From JBBDLF01 sp040879025 (lineage in GTDB: Bacteria > Pseudomonadota > Gammaproteobacteria > Pseudomonadales > Pseudohongiellaceae), in the NCBI GenBank assembly GCA_040879025.1, contig JBBDLF010000018.1:1-27615 (forward strand): a stretch of 27,615 bases of DNA. The letters are read 5' to 3'. Under the pieces are notes generated by a model that was not told where the DNA came from, did no database searches, and saw nothing but the letters and a program-made list of their open reading frames with translations. Of the stretch, positions 6,613 to 15,325 are shown in pieces. Each line of letters opens with the position of its first letter. Positions within the stretch are counted from its first letter, which is position 1. The translations under genes were made by a program, and so were the position numbers.

Positions 6613-7503
6613 TCATACCTTGCGAATGGTCTTTTCCAGTGTTTCTGACAGGGGCGTGAGGCGCATGGCCGGGTCCCCGACCGCCTTGTCCGTCGTCACT
6701 TCATCGGCCGTAATAACGTCAATAATGGCCGGAGACAGCCCCTCCCGCCTGATCCGGTAACGGATGCCGGCGAACAGCCTGGCCAGCCAGATCGGTGCGC
6801 TGGTGACCTGCAATTTTTTGCCTTTCAGTTGCGCCGCTCGCTCGAGCAGATCACGGTAGCGCACCGGTTCAGGACCGACCAGTTCATAAAGCTGGGAATT
6901 TTCCGGCGGGTGCTGGCAAGCCTGCAAAACGGCCCGGCTCAGGTCATCAATGTCCAGTGGCCGGAGTGTGTAGCGCCCGCCGCCGAGCAGCTTTGCCCGG
7001 CCGTCGCGGACACTGGCAGCCACCGACTGACCGGCGGCGGTGTCGGGTCCCATCAGCATGGGGGTGCGAATGATGGTTGTTGCCATGGCGCTGTCAGACA
7101 CCAATTGCTCGGCCTCGCCCTTGGAGCGCAAATAGGCGTTGGCGGAAGCGGCATCGGCACCTATCACACTGATGAACAGCAGGTGGGACACGCCGGCGCG
7201 TTCCGCCGCCCGGACAACGGACGCCGTGCTCTGGACATTGGCCGACTGATAGGAACTGCCACGGCTTTCGAACAGGATGCCCGCCAGGTGCACCACGCTG
7301 TCCACACCGGCAAAAGCTTCGTCCAATGCAACCGGTTCACTATAGGAAATCACCTTCGGCGCGATATTGTCCGAGGTCGGCAAAGATCCCGCTGCCTGCT
7401 CGCTGCGCACGCCGGCGACGGCAGTCACATCATCGCGCGCGGCGATGTGACTGAGCAGATTACGACCGACACTGCTGTTGGCTCCGGTGACCGCGATTTT
7501 CAC
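6613..7503 (-). CDS. NAD(P)-binding SDR, NDUFA9/YbjT-like
   Basis: This protein of 296 residues is an atypical (extended-like) short-chain dehydrogenase. The N-terminal Rossmann motif is TGANSSVG (about 6-13), followed by VVHLAG, an LLFISVIGA strand and YLRSKGEAE, which supplies the Tyr-x3-Lys-like pair. The family includes the complex I 39-kDa assembly subunit NDUFA9 and quinone-linked reductases; the function here is unassigned. The start is uncertain. GTG at 7503 begins right at the fold, with AGGAG 13 bases upstream; GTG at 7548 would add 15 polar residues without a better ribosome site. It lies about 130 bases after fbiC across a tandem-repeat leader and only ten bases before the flippase-like gene. 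Confidence 0.85.
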   Translation of the reverse strand: MKIAVTGANSSVGRNLLSHIAARDDVTAVAGVRSEQAAGSLPTSDNIAPKVISYSEPVALDEAFAGVDSVVHLAGILFESRGSSYQSANVQSTASVVRAAERAGVSHLLFISVIGADAASANAYLRSKGEAEQLVSDSAMATTIIRTPMLMGPDTAAGQSVAASVRDGRAKLLGGGRYTLRPLDIDDLSRAVLQACQHPPENSQLYELVGPEPVRYRDLLERAAQLKGKKLQVTSAPIWLARLFAGIRYRIRREGLSPAIIDVITADEVTTDKAVGDPAMRLTPLSETLEKTIRKV

Positions 7504-7550
7504 GCTTTGTTCATTGCTCCTGCATTTGTCATTGGACTGTCCCGGCACTC

Positions 7551-7636
7551 GCCTGTCAGTTGCCTCTCGATCGCCTCTCGGTGTCGCCCTTCTCAGTGTG
7601 GCTTCTCACTGTTGCCTCTCAGTGTCGGCTCTCAGG
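7551..7636. repeat. Imperfect tandem repeat of about 13 bp
   Basis: About seven imperfect units of 10-15 bases occur, with the pattern GCCTCTCAGTGTC (examples at 7573-7585, 7586-7600, 7601-7613, 7614-7626). The array overlaps the fbiC stop codon and fills the leader of the SDR gene. On the minus strand each unit gives a GAGAGGC or GAGAAGC purine tract. Confidence 0.7.
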
Positions 7637-10079
7637 AAGCGGCCACCTGAGGCTTCAGCCGTTTGCTGCGCTGGCGCTTGCCTGCTGCCGCGCTTTCCAC
7701 GGCCAGCAACGGATCGGCATTGAATGCCGCCTGGCGCCTTTGTTCGTCGACATCGCCGTACAGCGTCGTACGCATGCGCGGTATCCGGCCCGCCTCCCGG
7801 ATCATTGCCTCCATGCGCCGGGGCGGGCATTCCTGACCGTGGCCGGCGCCGGCGGCGCGGGTGATGGTCTCATTCATCAGCGTGCCGCCCAGATCATTGA
7901 CACCCGCCTGCAGACAGAGAGCCACTCCCTCCGCTCCCATCTTCACCCAGGAGGCCTGAATATTGTCAATGCGGCCATGCAGCACCAGTCGCGCCACCGC
8001 ATGCATCAGCACCGCCTCGCGGAAGCTGGGTCCGCGGCGGGCCCGTCCCTTGAGATAGAGCGGCGCCTCCATGTGCACAAAGGGCAGCGGCACGAACTCG
8101 GTAAAGCCGCCGGTGCGCTCCTGCAGCTCGCGTATGCTCAGCAAATGCGCCGCCCAGTGACGGGGCTGCTCCATATGCCCGTACATGATGGTGGCCGTGG
8201 TGCGCAGGCCGGCTTCATGCGCCGCCTCCATCACCTGCAACCATTGCCCGGTAGTGATCTTGTCCGGGCACAGTTCGCGGCGCACTTCCTCGTGCAGAAT
8301 CTCGGCAGCGGTGCCCGGCAAGGTACCCAACCCCGCCTCGCGGAGTCGACCCAGGTAGTCCTTCAGGTTCAGTCCCAACGTCTGTGCGCCCTGCCACACT
8401 TCCAGCGGCGAGAAGGCATGGATATGCATGGACGGCGTGGCCGCGCGCACGGTCTCCAGAATATCCAGATAGGTCTGTCCTGTGTAGTCAGGATGAATGC
8501 CGCCCTGCATGCACACTTCTGTGGCGCCGCGCTCCCAGGCCTCGCGCGCGCGGCGCGCGAGCTCTTCAGCGCTGATGTCGTAGGGACGGCCCCGCAGGTT
8601 CTCGCTGTGCTTGCCCTTGGAAAAGGCGCAGAACTGGCATTTGAAGTAACAGACATTGGTGTAATTGATATTGCGGTTGACCGTGTAGCTGACCTCCTCG
8701 CCATTAACCTGCCGGCGCAACCGGTCGGCCTGCCGGGTGATCCAGGCGAATTCGGCGCCGCGGCTTTCGAACAGCATTGTGACCTGCTCCCCGGACAGCG
8801 CCTCGCCCGCCTCGCAGGCCGCCACGATGTCGCGAACCCGCGGCGATATCCGCTCCGCTGTCACCACGTCCCCCATCAGTTGGCTTTCCAGGGCCGGCAC
8901 CGGCTGGTCACCACCGGGCACCCACGGGTCACGCCGGGCGAATCCACTGGCATCGGCATGGCGCAATACGATGGGACGCACCGCATTATCGAGCCAGGTG
9001 TCTCTGTTTGTGACATACGCCGGATAGATCGTCAGACGCTGCTCCAGGAACTTGCCCGCCGCTTCCGTCTCGCGGGCCAACTGCTCCAGATGCGGCCAGG
9101 GTGCCTCCGGGTTGACATGGTCGGGAGTCAGCGGGGAAACACCACCCCAGTCATTGATTCCGGCCGCCACCAGCTGCGGCAGTACACCAGGGCTGAGATT
9201 GGGCGGCGCCTGGATGTTCATCCTCCCGCCGAAAACCAACCGCGCCACCGCGAGGGTCCACAGCAGTTCGTCGAGATCGGGCTCGGGCGCGCCGGCCATT
9301 TTCGTGCCCTGCTTGGCGCGGAAGTTCTGGATAATGATTTCCTGGATATGGCCGTAGCGCTCGTGCAACTGCCGCAGCGCCAGCAGCGATTCGATGCGCT
9401 CGCGGCGGGTCTCGCCGATACCAATCAGGATGCCCGAGGTAAAGGGCACGGAGGCGCGCCCGGCAAGCTCGATGGTTTCCAACCGTTTTGCCGGCGCCTT
9501 GTCGGGAGATCCATAATGCGGCATGCCTTTTTCGCACAGCCGTGCGGATGCCGATTCCAGCATGATGCCCATGGACGCGCTGACTTCGCGCAATCGGGCG
9601 ATCTCCTCAGCGGTCATGCAACCGGCGTTGATATGCGGCAACAGGCCCGTCTGTTCCAACACCTGGCGGGCCACTTCCCGCACATAATCGAGCGTAGTGT
9701 CGAACCCCATCCGCGCCAGTGCTTCGCGTGCCGCGCGGTAACGCAGTTCAGGTTTCTCCCCCAGCGTGAACAGCGCTTCCTGGCAGCCGGCGGCGGCACC
9801 CCGGCGACACAGGTCCAGCACGTCCTCCACAGGCAGATACGCCTGCGGAATGCGTTTCGGCGTCTGTGCAAACGTGCAGTAATGGCAGACATCGCGGCAC
9901 AGTTGTGTCAGGGGAATGAACACCTTGCGAGAATAGCTGACGCGGTTACGGTGATGGCGATCACGCAGCACACTGGCGCGCCCGGCCAGCGCGGCCGTAT
10001 CCCGGTAGTCGGCCAGCGCCAGCGCGGCCGCCTCATCCAGCCTTGTCTCATTGTCCGGTGCCCACTGCGCCAACGACAT
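7632..10079 (-). CDS. fbiC: F0 synthase FbiC (CofG-CofH fusion)
   Basis: This protein of 815 residues makes 7,8-didemethyl-8-hydroxy-5-deazariboflavin (F0) from a ribityl-uracil intermediate and tyrosine. It carries two radical SAM halves. The CofG half has CRDVCHYC (Cys61, Cys65, Cys68) and the CofH half has CYFKCQFC near residue 475, each a CxxxCxxC cluster. The length matches actinobacterial FbiC. ATG at 10079 is preceded by AGGTGG; the frame is open to 10163, but that would run into the gene at 10120 and adds an unrelated peptide. No genes for converting F0 to F420 (cofC, cofD, cofE) are in the window, so the end product could be F0 itself, used for instance as a photolyase antenna, or F420 made elsewhere. 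The two FDOR-like genes just upstream argue for redox use. Confidence 0.95.
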   Translation of the reverse strand: MSLAQWAPDNETRLDEAAALALADYRDTAALAGRASVLRDRHHRNRVSYSRKVFIPLTQLCRDVCHYCTFAQTPKRIPQAYLPVEDVLDLCRRGAAAGCQEALFTLGEKPELRYRAAREALARMGFDTTLDYVREVARQVLEQTGLLPHINAGCMTAEEIARLREVSASMGIMLESASARLCEKGMPHYGSPDKAPAKRLETIELAGRASVPFTSGILIGIGETRRERIESLLALRQLHERYGHIQEIIIQNFRAKQGTKMAGAPEPDLDELLWTLAVARLVFGGRMNIQAPPNLSPGVLPQLVAAGINDWGGVSPLTPDHVNPEAPWPHLEQLARETEAAGKFLEQRLTIYPAYVTNRDTWLDNAVRPIVLRHADASGFARRDPWVPGGDQPVPALESQLMGDVVTAERISPRVRDIVAACEAGEALSGEQVTMLFESRGAEFAWITRQADRLRRQVNGEEVSYTVNRNINYTNVCYFKCQFCAFSKGKHSENLRGRPYDISAEELARRAREAWERGATEVCMQGGIHPDYTGQTYLDILETVRAATPSMHIHAFSPLEVWQGAQTLGLNLKDYLGRLREAGLGTLPGTAAEILHEEVRRELCPDKITTGQWLQVMEAAHEAGLRTTATIMYGHMEQPRHWAAHLLSIRELQERTGGFTEFVPLPFVHMEAPLYLKGRARRGPSFREAVLMHAVARLVLHGRIDNIQASWVKMGAEGVALCLQAGVNDLGGTLMNETITRAAGAGHGQECPPRRMEAMIREAGRIPRMRTTLYGDVDEQRRQAAFNADPLLAVESAAAGKRQRSKRLKPQVAAS

Positions 10080-10119
10080 GCCACCTGCCTTGCTGTGAAA
10101 TGAGAATAAGGACGCGCTA

Positions 10120-10668
10120 TCAGTCGACCGTGGAAACCACCCGGAAAGTCCACCACTGCTCATCAGACGGACGCGGCGTACCGAGCGGTGATCCCGATCC
10201 AGGCACGTCGAAATGCTGCAGTTTTTCCAGCCGCGCCTGCCAGGCGCGATCTTTCTGCGCCGCGTCGGTGATATGGGAAACCATCACCGGATACACACGG
10301 CCGTCAATCCTGATTCTGCCCTCCCCATTGTCCAGCGCGACACCGGACCAGCGTTTGCCCTCGCACTGCGAGCAGCTCAGGTACAGTTCACCGCTGGCAG
10401 TAGCCATACAATTGAGATTGACCGAATGCGGCAGCAATGCGCTGACCTGTATCTGGCATAATGGCACATCGTTGGCAAATGACCAGTCATCTACCGGTTG
10501 GTCAACCCGCTCTCCCAGCAGATAGCCACCCGGAGTGAAATCACAGGGACAATAGAAGAACCAGCCGGCAAACACCGCACCGCCGGTCACCAGCAGACCA
10601 GCCAGAATGAAACCGATCACCGCGCCCCGGACACCGGTCACAGAACTCCAGCCATTTCGCCTATTCAT
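10120..10668 (-). CDS. Membrane-anchored FDOR/PNPOx-like protein (second of pair)
   Basis: This protein of 182 residues has a cytoplasmic Arg-rich N-terminus, one membrane helix (about 15-40) and a domain predicted to lie in the periplasm. The stretches GELYLSC, GKRW and GRIRIDGRVYPV have the strand pattern of split beta-barrel proteins (PNPOx/FDOR superfamily), which bind flavin, F420 or haem. This is a fold-level resemblance that I infer, not a firm match. Five cysteines are notable (CPC right after the helix, two single, then CSQC). The ATG at 10668 overlaps the upstream stop codon (TAATG) with GGAGG seven bases before it, so translation is coupled to the partner FDOR-like gene. FbiC starts about 40 bases downstream. 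Confidence 0.6.
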   Translation of the reverse strand: MNRRNGWSSVTGVRGAVIGFILAGLLVTGGAVFAGWFFYCPCDFTPGGYLLGERVDQPVDDWSFANDVPLCQIQVSALLPHSVNLNCMATASGELYLSCSQCEGKRWSGVALDNGEGRIRIDGRVYPVMVSHITDAAQKDRAWQARLEKLQHFDVPGSGSPLGTPRPSDEQWWTFRVVSTVD

Positions 10669-11093
10669 TAACTTTCCTCCCCGGAATCAAGACGAACGAA
10701 TCGACGAGGCGGAAAACCGGTCAGAAAACGGAACGTCAGACCGGTATCGAATTCCTCGCTGAGGCGCTCATATTCAGCGTCGATGACCGGCACCACCCGG
10801 TAGTCGCCCCGCTCACCATCAACAGTCACCTGTACCTCGGGATTGGCCAGCGCCTGACGATACCAGGCGCGCGGCCAGTGGTTGGCGGCCACATACATTT
10901 GCTCGCCGCTCTCCAGCAGCGAGACGACACGGTCATGGGACTCGCCCTCGTCCGTGGTCGTGGTGATCACAATGGTATTGCCCGCTTCCGGCTGGAAGTA
11001 ACCCAGCAGGGATTCGAACAGCACCACAATACCGACATAAACACCCAGAACGATGGCAATGGCCTTGACGACGGTTCCTCTGGTCACGTTCAC
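10668..11093 (-). CDS. Membrane-anchored Ddn-like (DUF385/FDOR) protein
   Basis: This protein of about 141 residues has an N-terminal membrane helix (about 8-30) followed by a domain with the hallmarks of deazaflavin-dependent nitroreductases such as mycobacterial Ddn: a TTTT strand, then YVAANHW, then AWYRQALANPEVQVTVDG. In the family this WY-x-x-L-x-ANP-x-V stretch belongs to the F420-binding split barrel. The positive N-terminus predicts that the domain faces the periplasm. GTG at 11093 is chosen because AGGAGG lies six bases upstream; ATG at 11099 would touch that site, and the open frame runs to 11225 without a better start. It overlaps the next gene by one base and leads a gene group that includes fbiC, which supports deazaflavin binding. 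Confidence 0.72.
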   Translation of the reverse strand: MNVTRGTVVKAIAIVLGVYVGIVVLFESLLGYFQPEAGNTIVITTTTDEGESHDRVVSLLESGEQMYVAANHWPRAWYRQALANPEVQVTVDGERGDYRVVPVIDAEYERLSEEFDTGLTFRFLTGFPPRRFVRLDSGEES

Positions 11094-11445
11094 CCGCATC
11101 CTCCTTGCGAACCTCTGATCTTCGCCTATTCTTATCAGCGTTGCAGGTGCCACTGTACACCAACTGGTGGTCATAGCACCATCATGCGGACGCAGGCGCG
11201 ACATCCCCTTGGTCAGTCTCGCCACATAGTTTCCATTGGCGCCAGGAATATTGCCCCTGGTGGAACCCGAAAGTCCTTATCTGTTTGATTTTTCTATACA
11301 ATTAATCTTGGCAAATAAATTGCTTACGAACTGCGTGGGAGTTGTTAGAATTGGCAGCCCACGAAATGGATGGAACCTGGCGGTTTTCAGTAACCCGCGA
11401 CCAACCGACCCGTCAATAATTTAAAGAACCAGTGGATGAATCGAC
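11094..11445. other. Divergent intergenic region
   Basis: No gene is visible in about 350 bases between the leftward FDOR-fbiC group and the rightward permease gene. The right half is AT-rich and contains an imperfect palindrome, CAATTAAT-N8-ATAAATTG (11299-11322), and a possible -10 box TAGAAT (11346-11351) for the permease gene, without a good -35. A small hairpin CCAGG/CCTGG lies near 11240-11260. Confidence 0.45.
11299..11322. promoter_or_regulatory. Imperfect palindrome, possible operator
   Basis: CAATTAAT and ATAAATTG match as inverted arms at seven of eight positions around eight bases. Its place in the middle of a divergent AT-rich promoter region suggests a regulator site, but no regulator gene is adjacent. 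Confidence 0.3.
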
Positions 11446-13914
11446 GTGTTTAAAAACTACCTGAAAATTACCCTGCGCAACCTCTACCGTCAAAAGCTTT
11501 ATGCCCTGATCAATATATTCGGTCTGTCCATGGGCATTGGCTGCTGCCTTGTTCTTGGGTTGTATGTGTATGGAGAATTGAGCTACGACAACCATCAGCA
11601 ATACCGCGACCGCCTGTACCGTGTGGCGAATGAATATACCTTCAGCGGGAATGCGACCCAGGCGGCGATGTCTTCCCCGGCCCTGGGGGAACTGATGATG
11701 ATGGATAACCCGGACCAGATCGAGTCGTACACACGCTTTCAACGCCCGGGTGGGGGCGGAGCGCCCACGGTGTTTCGCAATGGTCTGGACACCTATTACT
11801 GGACAGATATCTATCTGGTGGATCTGAACGTGTTTGACGTGTTCAGCCATGACATTATTTACGGCAACCCCGAGGGCGCCCTGGACGATGGCCTGTCCAT
11901 CGCCGTAAGCGAATCATTCGCGCGTACCTATTTCGGCGACCGGAATCCGATTGGTGAAACCCTGTCCACCGACACCGCGGAATACCGCATCACGCTGGTG
12001 TTCGCCGACCTGCCGGAAACGAGCCATCTGAAATACGATGTACTCATTTCCATGAACCGTGTCGGTCAGTTGCCGGAGAGCGAGGCACAATTGCAGCAGA
12101 TGATGGGCAACATCGGTGTGTTCACTTACTTGTTGATGGCGCCCGGTTTTGACGAGGCTTCCTTTGGCCGTATGTTCGCTGAATTCCGTAGTGAACGAAT
12201 GGAGGCAATGGCGCGCCAGTTTGGCCTGGAGGACAGTTTCAGCGCGCGGTTCTGGGCGCGGAATGTCACCGATGTGTATCTGGAACCTCCGCTGGAATTC
12301 GATGTGCCCAGCGGCAACATTTTCTATATATACAGTTTTACCGCCGTGGCGATATTTATCCTGAGTATCGCCTGCATCAATTACGTTAATCTGGCGACAG
12401 CCCGCTCGATGCAGCGGGCGCGGGAAGTTGGCATGCGCAAGGTGCTCGGGGCACACCGAAACCAGTTGATCTGGCAGTTTATCGGCGAGTCCCTGTTTTT
12501 TGTGTTGCTTGCCCTGGTCGTTGCGCTGGGTGTGGTGCAGTTGCTGATCAACTATAACCTGCTGGAAGACCTGCTCGGCAGCGGCGTGTATTCCGGAACG
12601 ATCTTCACACCTCAACTGCTGGCTCTGCTCTTTGGTCTAAGCCTGGTAGTGGGTGTCTTGTCCGGGCTGTATCCCGCCTTCTATCTCTCGTCGGTTGCTC
12701 CATCGGTGGCATTGTCCGGTGATTCGCAGGTCAAGGGCAGCACCAGCGGACGGCTTCGACAGGCGTTGGTGTTTTTTCAGTTCACCATCTCCATTGGCAT
12801 CATCGCGAGTACCCTGCTGATGGCAAACCAGATGCGCTTCGTGTCCAGTTTAGGACTCGGCTTTGACAAGGAAAACAAGTTGCTGGTTACCCTGCGTGGG
12901 GCCGATTTGCTGGAATCACTCGATGCCTTGCGCTCGGAACTGGCCAGTAATCCGAACATACTCGGCGTGTCGGTCAGCCAGAACATGCCAGGCGGACAAA
13001 TGGGTCTGATGGGAGTGAATGTCGAATCGTCCGACGGCCTGATGCAACTGCAGTCGGTCAGCGGAATGAACGTGGGTCAGAATTTCCTGCCGACGATGGG
13101 GATTGAGCTTATTGAAGGCCGGGATTTCACCCAGCGGTTGCTGACCGACACGGGTATGTCTGCGATCGTGAACCGGACGCTTGTTGACCGGATGGGCTGG
13201 GACCAGCCGATTGGCAAACGTATTGAGTCCGCCGGCGGTCCCGGACTGCAGGGCAGAGTCATTGGCGTGGTGGAAGACTTCCACTATGCCTCGCTGTACC
13301 AACCCGTGGGCCCATTGATGATGATGGCGCAGCCGATAGACTTCAGCAATAGCAATGCGGAGAACCGCGCGCTGGCATCCCGTACGCTGGTATTGAACAT
13401 CGCCGGGCAGAACATCTCCGAAACACTCGGTTTTGTACAGAATGTGATGACCGACTTTGATCCGGCTCATCCGTTTGAATATGAATTTCTGGATGACCAG
13501 TTGGATCAGCTTTACACCTCCGAGCAGCATGTGATGCAACTCATCGCGATATTCGCCGGCATCTGCATCTTTATAAGCTGCCTCGGACTGTTTGGCCTGG
13601 CCTCTTTCACCACGGCACGTCGCACCAAGGAAATCGGCATAAGGAAAGTGTTAGGAGCATCGAGCGTGCAGATTATCACGCTGCTGGCTCGCAGCATCAT
13701 GGTGCTGATTCTGATTGGTGCCGTGGTGGCGTCCATCATCTCGTTCATTGTCGTGAATCAATGGTTGAACAGCTTCGCCTATCGCGATGCAATCAACCCC
13801 GGTGTATTTCTTCTGGCGGCGGCGGTGGCGGTGGCGGTCGCCTTCGTGACCGTCGCGCTGCAATCGTACCGAACCGTCAGATCAAATCCGGTTATCGCGC
13901 TGCGATACGAATAA
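11446..13914 (+). CDS. MacB/FtsX-type ABC transporter permease
   Basis: This protein of 822 residues has the eight-segment plan of large FtsX-like permeases. A first membrane helix (about 20-42) is followed by a large periplasmic domain (about 45-285), a three-helix FtsX core (about 290-420, with VGMRKVLGA), a second helix and periplasmic domain, and a second FtsX core near the C-terminus (with EIGIRKVLGA). The duplicated RKVLGA coupling helices are typical of the family. Such permeases work with a MacB- or LolD-like ATPase in mechanotransmission, not channel transport. No ATPase or adaptor gene is in the window, so this is an orphan. GTG at 11446 is used because the ATG at 11437 meets a stop at once. 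The ribosome site is weak. Confidence 0.88.
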   Translation: MFKNYLKITLRNLYRQKLYALINIFGLSMGIGCCLVLGLYVYGELSYDNHQQYRDRLYRVANEYTFSGNATQAAMSSPALGELMMMDNPDQIESYTRFQRPGGGGAPTVFRNGLDTYYWTDIYLVDLNVFDVFSHDIIYGNPEGALDDGLSIAVSESFARTYFGDRNPIGETLSTDTAEYRITLVFADLPETSHLKYDVLISMNRVGQLPESEAQLQQMMGNIGVFTYLLMAPGFDEASFGRMFAEFRSERMEAMARQFGLEDSFSARFWARNVTDVYLEPPLEFDVPSGNIFYIYSFTAVAIFILSIACINYVNLATARSMQRAREVGMRKVLGAHRNQLIWQFIGESLFFVLLALVVALGVVQLLINYNLLEDLLGSGVYSGTIFTPQLLALLFGLSLVVGVLSGLYPAFYLSSVAPSVALSGDSQVKGSTSGRLRQALVFFQFTISIGIIASTLLMANQMRFVSSLGLGFDKENKLLVTLRGADLLESLDALRSELASNPNILGVSVSQNMPGGQMGLMGVNVESSDGLMQLQSVSGMNVGQNFLPTMGIELIEGRDFTQRLLTDTGMSAIVNRTLVDRMGWDQPIGKRIESAGGPGLQGRVIGVVEDFHYASLYQPVGPLMMMAQPIDFSNSNAENRALASRTLVLNIAGQNISETLGFVQNVMTDFDPAHPFEYEFLDDQLDQLYTSEQHVMQLIAIFAGICIFISCLGLFGLASFTTARRTKEIGIRKVLGASSVQIITLLARSIMVLILIGAVVASIISFIVVNQWLNSFAYRDAINPGVFLLAAAVAVAVAFVTVALQSYRTVRSNPVIALRYE

Positions 13915-13952
13915 ACCGGCTGAAATCAGCAATCACAAAGGGGGACAAGAAG

Positions 13953-15272
13953 TTGAATATATTAAAATGCCTTATCACTGTTTTCACCATACTGCTGGCT
14001 GGATCTGTATCCGCGCAGACTGACCTGACGGGCACCTGGGAGGGTGATCTGGTGGTTGGCCCCGACCAGGAGATTGTGGTGCAATTCATTTTTGAACGTG
14101 CCGCCGATGGTGGCTACACAGCCGTACTCAACGCGCCTGATCAGCCGAGTCTGCGCAATATCCCGGTGGATACTCTCACCGTTGACCAGAATGGTCTAAC
14201 GATGAATGTCAATTCAGTGAGCGGTGTTTACGAGGGCACGATCGGCGACGGCGCGATTCAGGGAACCTGGTCGCAACAGGGCACCGCGTTCGACCTGAAC
14301 CTGGCTCCCTATACCGAGCCGGTGCTGACACCGGAGACCTTTGCGCTGCTCGACGGCTCCTGGGTTGGTGAACTGCGGCCGATCCCCGGTGGTGAAATGG
14401 TGCTCAATGTTATTTTGCGTTTCGAAGAATCCGCGCCGGGTGAGTACGAGGCTTTCTTCTCCGTCCCTGACCAGGGCGCCAGCAATATCCCCGTCAGTCG
14501 GATCGTGTTTGACGGGGAGGAACTCACTGTCGCCCTGGACCAGCCGCCGGTTCAAATCAGCGGCAATGTCAGTGGCGAGAATTTCACCGGCAACTTTACC
14601 CAGGGTGGCCAGTCCCTGGATTTGAACATGGAGAAAGGTGAATTCGAACTGGAAGGGCTGGATATTTCGCCGGAAGCCTTTGCGAGTATTGAAGGCCCCT
14701 GGCACGGCCAGGTGGGTCCGCTCAACATCGTCTTCCGCTTTGAAGAAGAAGACGGCAAATATCTGGCATTTCTGGACAGCCCGGATCAGGGCGCGGCTGA
14801 TATTCCTGTCACCACCCTGAGCGTGCAGGGTAATCAGCTCAACCTGACGATAGCGCCGGCACAGGCTTCCCTGTTCGCGGTGATCAGCACCGACCAGATG
14901 AGTGGCACCTGGAGCCAGGGGGGCCAGGACCAGACGGTTACCCTGGTGCGGGGTCGGTATGTGCCCAACGCGGACCTGTCAGCGGAAACCATTCAACAAC
15001 TGGCGGGCACCTGGCAGGGTGAGGTGAACAATACCGCGCTGAGTTTCCGTTTTGAGCCGGGTGATAACGACGGCATGAGCGCCTTCCTCGATATTCCGTC
15101 CATGGGCGCGAACGGCCTTCCTGTCACCAATATCGCGTTGCAAGGGACACAGTTCAGCTTTTCCGTGGGGGGTATCGGCGCCGGATTCAGCGGCGCGTTT
15201 ACCGGCTCCGAGATCAACGGTGAATGGACCCGCGCCGGCGCCACCAATCCCCTGATGCTGTCGAAGCAGTAA
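13953..15272 (+). CDS. Secreted protein of four tandem beta-rich repeats
   Basis: This protein of 439 residues begins with a signal peptide ending VSAQ (cleavage near residue 22) and then has four homologous domains of about 105-113 residues, starting near 26, 134, 247 and 351. Each opens with G-(T/S/P)-W-x-G-x, continues with an FRFEE-like strand, a DSPDQGA-x-x-IPV loop and a short closing part such as GTWSQGG. Single copies of this module are usually found ahead of alpha/beta hydrolase or serine hydrolase domains; here there is no catalytic domain. TTG at 13953 is the only start that leaves a proper signal peptide, with a GGGGG tract a few bases upstream. It lies 38 bases after the permease gene and may be co-transcribed with it. 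The function is unknown; ligand binding is a guess. Confidence 0.75.
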   Translation: MNILKCLITVFTILLAGSVSAQTDLTGTWEGDLVVGPDQEIVVQFIFERAADGGYTAVLNAPDQPSLRNIPVDTLTVDQNGLTMNVNSVSGVYEGTIGDGAIQGTWSQQGTAFDLNLAPYTEPVLTPETFALLDGSWVGELRPIPGGEMVLNVILRFEESAPGEYEAFFSVPDQGASNIPVSRIVFDGEELTVALDQPPVQISGNVSGENFTGNFTQGGQSLDLNMEKGEFELEGLDISPEAFASIEGPWHGQVGPLNIVFRFEEEDGKYLAFLDSPDQGAADIPVTTLSVQGNQLNLTIAPAQASLFAVISTDQMSGTWSQGGQDQTVTLVRGRYVPNADLSAETIQQLAGTWQGEVNNTALSFRFEPGDNDGMSAFLDIPSMGANGLPVTNIALQGTQFSFSVGGIGAGFSGAFTGSEINGEWTRAGATNPLMLSKQ

Positions 15273-15325
15273 GCCGGACTGTAAGCAGGCGAAATTGTGT
15301 TCTCCTGCCGTGACGGGTTAATGTA

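Noticed and set aside
7560..10103. Long plus-strand open frame antisense to fbiC
   Set aside because: It is a GC-rich shadow of the fbiC frame: no ribosome site, no recognisable domain, and fbiC motifs are unambiguous on the other strand.
13814..13846. GGC/GGT-rich simple repeat
   Set aside because: It encodes the Ala-Val-rich last membrane helix of the permease (LLAAAVAVAVAF); coding constraint explains it.
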